64,000 nucleotides of DNA, taken from assembly GCF_001697225.1 (NCBI RefSeq), contig NZ_CP014671.1, forward strand, positions 1,798,001-1,862,000, given 5' to 3'. The translations under genes and the position numbers were made by a program. Position 1 is the stretch's first letter. The number at the start of each line of letters is the position of its first letter. The notes below the pieces were generated by a model. The model was not told the origin of the DNA and searched no databases. It saw nothing but the letters and a program-made list of their open reading frames with translations. This DNA comes from Immundisolibacter cernigliae. GTDB taxonomy: Bacteria; Pseudomonadota; Gammaproteobacteria; Immundisolibacterales; Immundisolibacteraceae. Below are positions 60,709 through 64,000 of the stretch, piece after piece.

Positions 60709-62058
60709 GTGCCGAGCGAAACCTTCGACTATCTGGTGATCGGCGGCGGCAGCGGCGGCATCGCGTCCGCACGGCGGGCGGCGCAGTACGGCGCCCGCGT
60801 GGCGGTGGTGGAAGCCGCCCGCCTGGGCGGCACCTGCGTCAACGTCGGCTGCGTGCCCAAAAAGGTCATGTGGAGCGCCGCGGGCATCGCCGAGGCGCTG
60901 CACCTGGCCGCCGACTACGGCTTTCAAGTGGACGGCGTGCGCCTGGACTGGCCCCGGCTGGTACAGGCCCGTAACGCCTACGTGGCGCGTCTGAACGGCA
61001 TCTACAAGGACCTGCTCGACGGCTCCAGGGTCACGCTGCTGCGCGGCCACGCCCGGTTTGCCGGCCCGGATGCCGTGACCGTGAACGGCGACACTTGGCG
61101 CGCCCGCCACATCCTGATCGCCGCCGGCGGCCGGCCGCTGGTGCCGGACCTGCCCGGGGCGCAGCTGGGCATCGACAGCGACGGCTTTTTCGCGCTCACC
61201 GAGCAGCCGCGCCGGGTGGTGGTGATCGGCGCCGGCTACATCGCGGTGGAGCTGGCCGGCGTGCTGCGGGCGCTGGGCAGCGAGGTGGCGCTCGCCATCC
61301 GCGGGCAGACGGTGCTGCGCAGCTTCGACACGCTGGTGCAGGAAGCCGTCACCGGGCACCTGGAGGCCGCCGGCATCGCCCTGCAGCGGGGTTTCGTACC
61401 GGCCGGCGTCGAGCGCCGCGACGATGGGCTGGCCGTGCTGGCAGCTGACGGGCGGTCGCTGGCCGGTTACGACTGCGTCCTGTGGGCGGTCGGCCGCGCG
61501 CCGTGCAGCGACGAGCTGGCCCTGGAACTGGCCGGCGTAGGCGTGGACGCGGACGGCCACATCCCGGTCGATGCCTTCCAGGACACCACGGTGCCCGGCA
61601 TCCACGCGGTGGGCGACATCACCGGCCGGGCGCCGCTGACGCCGGTGGCGATCGCCGCCGGGCGGCGGCTGGCGGATCGTCTGTTCGATGGCCAGAGCGA
61701 ACGCCGGCTCGATTACGACAACATCCCGTCGGTGGTCTTCGCCCACCCGCCGGTCGGCAGTGTTGGACTGACGGAAGCCCAGGCCCGCGCCGCGCACGGC
61801 GAGGCGGTGCGCGTCTACACCACACGCTTCACCGACATGTACTACGCGCTGGGCAGCCACCGGCCGCAGACCGTCGCCAAGCTGGTGTGCGTGGCCCCCG
61901 ACGAACGGGTAGTCGGCGTGCACGTGGTCGGGCGCGGTGCGGACGAGATGACGCAGGGCTTTGCCGTGGCGGTCAAAATGGGTGCCCGCAAGCGCGATCT
62001 GGATGACACCGTGGCCATTCACCCGACCGCCAGCGAAGAGCTGGTGCTGATGAGGTAA
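60709..62058 (+). CDS. gor: Glutathione-disulfide reductase
   Basis: 449 residues (E. coli 450). FAD loop IGGGSGGIASARRAA, redox-active disulfide GGTCVNVGCVPKK, NADPH-binding GAGYIAVELAGVL, FAD motif AVGDITGRAPLTPVA and C-terminal active-site HPTASEELV. It regenerates GSH with NADPH. GTG 60709 is preferred: AGGGG lies upstream and the homology starts at once; ATG 60691 would add 6 residues. Follows the fusion gene by 1 base. Confidence 0.95.
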   Translation: MPSETFDYLVIGGGSGGIASARRAAQYGARVAVVEAARLGGTCVNVGCVPKKVMWSAAGIAEALHLAADYGFQVDGVRLDWPRLVQARNAYVARLNGIYKDLLDGSRVTLLRGHARFAGPDAVTVNGDTWRARHILIAAGGRPLVPDLPGAQLGIDSDGFFALTEQPRRVVVIGAGYIAVELAGVLRALGSEVALAIRGQTVLRSFDTLVQEAVTGHLEAAGIALQRGFVPAGVERRDDGLAVLAADGRSLAGYDCVLWAVGRAPCSDELALELAGVGVDADGHIPVDAFQDTTVPGIHAVGDITGRAPLTPVAIAAGRRLADRLFDGQSERRLDYDNIPSVVFAHPPVGSVGLTEAQARAAHGEAVRVYTTRFTDMYYALGSHRPQTVAKLVCVAPDERVVGVHVVGRGADEMTQGFAVAVKMGARKRDLDDTVAIHPTASEELVLMR

Positions 62059-62060
62059 GC

Positions 62061-62591
62061 ATGAACCTGCGCAGTTTCGGCGGACATATGCCGCGCCTTG
62101 GCGCGCGCGCCTGGGTGGACCCGGCGGCATTGGCGATTGGCAACGTGGAACTGGACGACGACGTGTCCGTGTGGCCGTTTTCCGTGCTGCGCGGGGATGT
62201 GAACCGCATCCGCATCGGCGCGCGCACCAACATCCAGGACGGCTCGGTGCTGCACGTGAACCAGCCGACGCCGGACAAGCCGGCCGGCGATCCGCTGACC
62301 GTCGGCGCCGATGTGACCATCGGCCACCAGGTCATCCTGCACGGCTGCACCATCGAGAACCGCTGCCTGGTCGGCATGGGCTCGCTGGTGATGGACGGCG
62401 CGCTGCTGCGCAGCGGCGTGTTGTTGGCGGCCGGCTCGCTGGTATCACCCGGCAAGGAGCTGTACGGCGGCTGGCTATGGGCCGGCCGGCCGGCCAAGCC
62501 GGTGCGCGAGCTGCGACCCGAGGAGCTGGAGTTTTTCGTGCACTCGGCGGCGCACTACGCCGAGCTCAAGGACGCCTATCGGGCTGGCTGA
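62061..62591 (+). CDS. Gamma-class carbonic anhydrase-like protein (YrdA/PaaY family)
   Basis: 176 residues, left-handed beta-helix built of hexapeptide repeats. DDDVSVWPFSVLRGDVNRIRIGARTNIQDGSVLHVN and IGHQVILHGCTIENRCLVGMGSLVMDGA contain the three zinc-type histidines (after IQDGSVLH, and two in IGHQVILH). Family members include active carbonic anhydrases and thioesterases such as PaaY. Ends the NUDIX-gor operon, 2 bases after gor. Confidence 0.92.
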   Translation: MNLRSFGGHMPRLGARAWVDPAALAIGNVELDDDVSVWPFSVLRGDVNRIRIGARTNIQDGSVLHVNQPTPDKPAGDPLTVGADVTIGHQVILHGCTIENRCLVGMGSLVMDGALLRSGVLLAAGSLVSPGKELYGGWLWAGRPAKPVRELRPEELEFFVHSAAHYAELKDAYRAG

Positions 62592-62640
62592 CGCGCGATT
62601 TGGCAGGAGCGGCCATGACCGAGAATCCTGAAGCTGCGGT

Positions 62641-62705
62641 GTGGGAGGCCCGCCGTCGGGCCGAATGCACGATTCCGGAGTTCGCGGCGCGGGCGCCGCT
62701 CCCAT
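62641..62705. repeat. Pair of inverted REP-like palindromes
   Basis: GTGGGAG followed by hairpin GGCCCG-CCGT-CGGGCC (62641-62662) on plus; on minus, TGGGAG followed by GCGGCG-CCCG-CGCCGC (62705 down to 62686). The head-plus-hairpin layout and opposite orientation resemble Pseudomonas-type REP/BIME elements. Other copies were not seen elsewhere in the window. Confidence 0.55.
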
Positions 62706-62753
62706 AAGGGCGCGTGTACCAACCCCAATCAGTCGTCGGCACATGCGCCGGGC

Positions 62754-62797
62754 TGTGGAATCTCTCCCACAACGGGCCTGCCGACGGTCGTCGGCAG
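62754..62797. other. Further hairpins downstream of phoU
   Basis: TGTGG/CCACA flank AATCTCTC (62754-62771), whose minus-strand reading starts GTGGGAG like the REP heads nearby. CTGCCGAC (62778-62785) pairs with GTCGGCAG (62790-62797). There is no T-run, so termination of phoU here is possible but not evident. Confidence 0.4.
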
Positions 62798-62801
62798 CGG
62801 T

Positions 62802-63545
62802 TCAAACCGTCGGCGGCTGTGCGGGCATATCGCCCTGCACCTGCCGCTCGCGCTCCTCGATGCTGACGTGGCGCACATCCTTGCCCTGCACCAGATAGAT
62901 CACGTACTCGGCGATGTTCTTGGAGTGATCGCCGATGCGTTCCAGGGCGCGCGCCGCCCAGATCAGGTTCAGCGCCCAGGTGATGGTGCGCGGGTCTTCC
63001 ATCATGTAGGTCATGAGTTGGCGCAGGATGGCCTCGTATTCCTTGTCGACCGCCAGATCCTCGCGCTCGACTTCCAGCGCCGCGGCCACGTCCATGCGGG
63101 CGAAGGCATCGAGCGCCTTGTTCAGCAGCCGGCGCGCCAGATCGCCCATGTGCCGCATGGTCGGCCGCGAGCGGCCGGGCTCGACATTGGCCAGTTCCAG
63201 CACCGTGCGCGCCACCCGCTCGGCCTGATCGCCAATGCGCTCCAGGTCGGTGACGGTCTTGATGACGGCGAAAATGAGCCGCAGGTCACCCGCGGCCGGC
63301 TGGCGGCGCGCCAGGATGCGGCTGCACTCCTCGTCCAGGTTCAGTTCGAGCGCGTTGACCTGCAGGTCGCCGCCGACCACCGAAGCGGCCAGCTGCGTGT
63401 CGCCGTCTTCCAGCGCGCTGATGGCGTCGGCGATCTGCCGCTCAACCACGCCGCCCATGTGCAGCACGTGGCTGCGCAGGTTCTCCAGCTCCTGGTTGTA
63501 CTGCTGCGAGATGTGATGGCCGATGTCGTCCTTGCCCAATGTCAT
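62802..63545 (-). CDS. phoU: Phosphate signalling protein PhoU
   Basis: 247 residues, two repeats of a three-helix bundle. Opening QYNQELENLRSHVLHMGGVVERQI, the metal-binding-type segment VIKTVTDLERIGDQAERVA near residue 95 and its repeat LIWAARALERIGDHSKNIAEYVIYLV near residue 198. It connects the Pst transporter to the PhoR/PhoB sensor system and restrains uptake. It follows pstB by 15 bases in the usual pstSCAB-phoU order. Confidence 0.96.
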   Translation of the reverse strand: MTLGKDDIGHHISQQYNQELENLRSHVLHMGGVVERQIADAISALEDGDTQLAASVVGGDLQVNALELNLDEECSRILARRQPAAGDLRLIFAVIKTVTDLERIGDQAERVARTVLELANVEPGRSRPTMRHMGDLARRLLNKALDAFARMDVAAALEVEREDLAVDKEYEAILRQLMTYMMEDPRTITWALNLIWAARALERIGDHSKNIAEYVIYLVQGKDVRHVSIEERERQVQGDMPAQPPTV

Positions 63546-63560
63546 GGCTTGCCCCCGCGC

Positions 63561-64000
63561 TCAGCCGTAACGGCCGGTGATGTAGTCTTCCGTCCGCTTC
63601 GATTTCGGATTGGTGAAGATCAGGTTGGTGTCGCCGAACTCCACCAGTTCGCCCAGATACATGAAGGCGGTGTAGTCCGATACGCGCGCCGCCTGCTGCA
63701 TGTTGTGCGTCACGATCAGGATCGTGACCTTGTCCTTGAGGCGGTGGATCAGCTCCTCGATGTTGGCAGTCGCGATCGGATCCAGCGCCGAGGTCGGCTC
63801 GTCGAACAGCATCAGCTCCGGCTCGGTGGCCAGCGCGCGGGCAATGCACAGGCGCTGCTGCTGGCCGCCGGACAGGTTGAAGGCCATGTCGTCCAGGCGG
63901 TCGCTGACTTCCTCCCAAAGCGAGGCGTCGCGCAACGCCACTTCGACTTTTTCTGCCATCACGCGCCGGCTGCGCTCGCCCCGCACCCGCAGGCCGTAAG
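63561..64000 (-). CDS. pstB: Phosphate ABC transporter ATPase PstB (C-terminal part)
   Basis: Partial: about 146 C-terminal residues; the frame stays open past the window edge, so the start and Walker A are not visible. ABC signature [15 protein letters not shown], Walker [15 protein letters not shown]-loop VTHNM, and the PstB ending [10 protein letters not shown] are present. It powers high-affinity phosphate import with PstA and PstC. Confidence 0.97.
   Translation of the reverse strand, partial: YGLRVRGERSRRVMAEKVEVALRDASLWEEVSDRLDDMAFNLSGGQQQRLCIARALATEPELMLFDEPTSALDPIATANIEELIHRLKDKVTILIVTHNMQQAARVSDYTAFMYLGELVEFGDTNLIFTNPKSKRTEDYITGRYG

Noticed and set aside
60544-62130. 528-codon minus-strand frame opposite gor
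   Set aside because: Shadow of gor; no motifs and no ribosome-binding site.
62614-62706. Possible 30-residue small ORF (MTENPEAAVW...) after the carbonic anhydrase
   Set aside because: It has a GGAG nearby but runs through both REP-like hairpins, so the open frame is best explained by repeat sequence.

Overview
The window is GC-rich chromosomal DNA (about two-thirds G+C by eye) from a gammaproteobacterium. The assignment rests on a complete dcw cluster ordered mraZ to lpxC with ddl between murB and ftsQ, on the rsmI/lpoA/yraN/diaA and clpS-clpA-infA neighbourhoods, and on dnaG-rpoD followed by tRNA-Ile2. Two aromatic-ring dioxygenase gene pairs suggest an aromatic degrader. A relative of Immundisolibacter would fit, but that is a guess. 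I see no phage, insertion sequence, rRNA or CRISPR.

Layout. 1-1950: the N-terminal part of an MmeI-type restriction-modification enzyme, translationally coupled to a Fic protein and preceded by four copies of a TTATGCAA-type site. 2029-9394: an osmoadaptation block. One minus-strand operon (DUF5752, treT, otsB, mscS, otsA) carries two independent trehalose routes and a mechanosensitive channel, and faces a divergent kup potassium transporter. 9457-14278: msrB, an exonuclease, tRNA-Ile2, rpoD and dnaG. 14364-20832: an accessory aromatic-catabolism block. A minus-strand group holds a Rieske alpha/beta pair and a BphB-like dehydrogenase. A plus-strand operon holds a benzoate-type alpha/beta pair, a substrate-binding-fold protein without a signal peptide, and a 3-hydroxyisobutyrate-dehydrogenase-like enzyme. 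No ferredoxin, reductase or regulator is present. 20875-26350: heptose/DnaA-linked genes (rfaE2, gmhA/diaA), yraN, lpoA, rsmI, RNase P RNA and a pilU-like gene.

26463-45176: the division and cell-wall cluster, 17 genes with mostly overlapping stops and starts, driven by a strong promoter with MraZ boxes. 45221-53053: a DsbA-like thiol protein, infA, clpA-clpS, argD-argF and the molybdopterin genes moaCB/moaDE. 53073-58895: soluble and membrane pyrophosphatases, adk, hemB, aroE and a hibernation factor. 59069-64000: a NUDIX hydrolase, a DUF1289/BtuF-like fusion, glutathione reductase, a gamma carbonic anhydrase, a REP-like repeat patch, phoU and the 3' part of pstB.

The less ordinary items are the Fic/RM operon with its repeated operator-like sites, the rsmI frame that reads into rnpB over an embedded promoter, an in-frame upstream start that would add 40 residues to FtsZ, the cytoplasmic DUF1289/BtuF-like fusion, and the signal-less binding-protein fold inside a dioxygenase operon. 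All intergenic gaps are shorter than about 235 bases.
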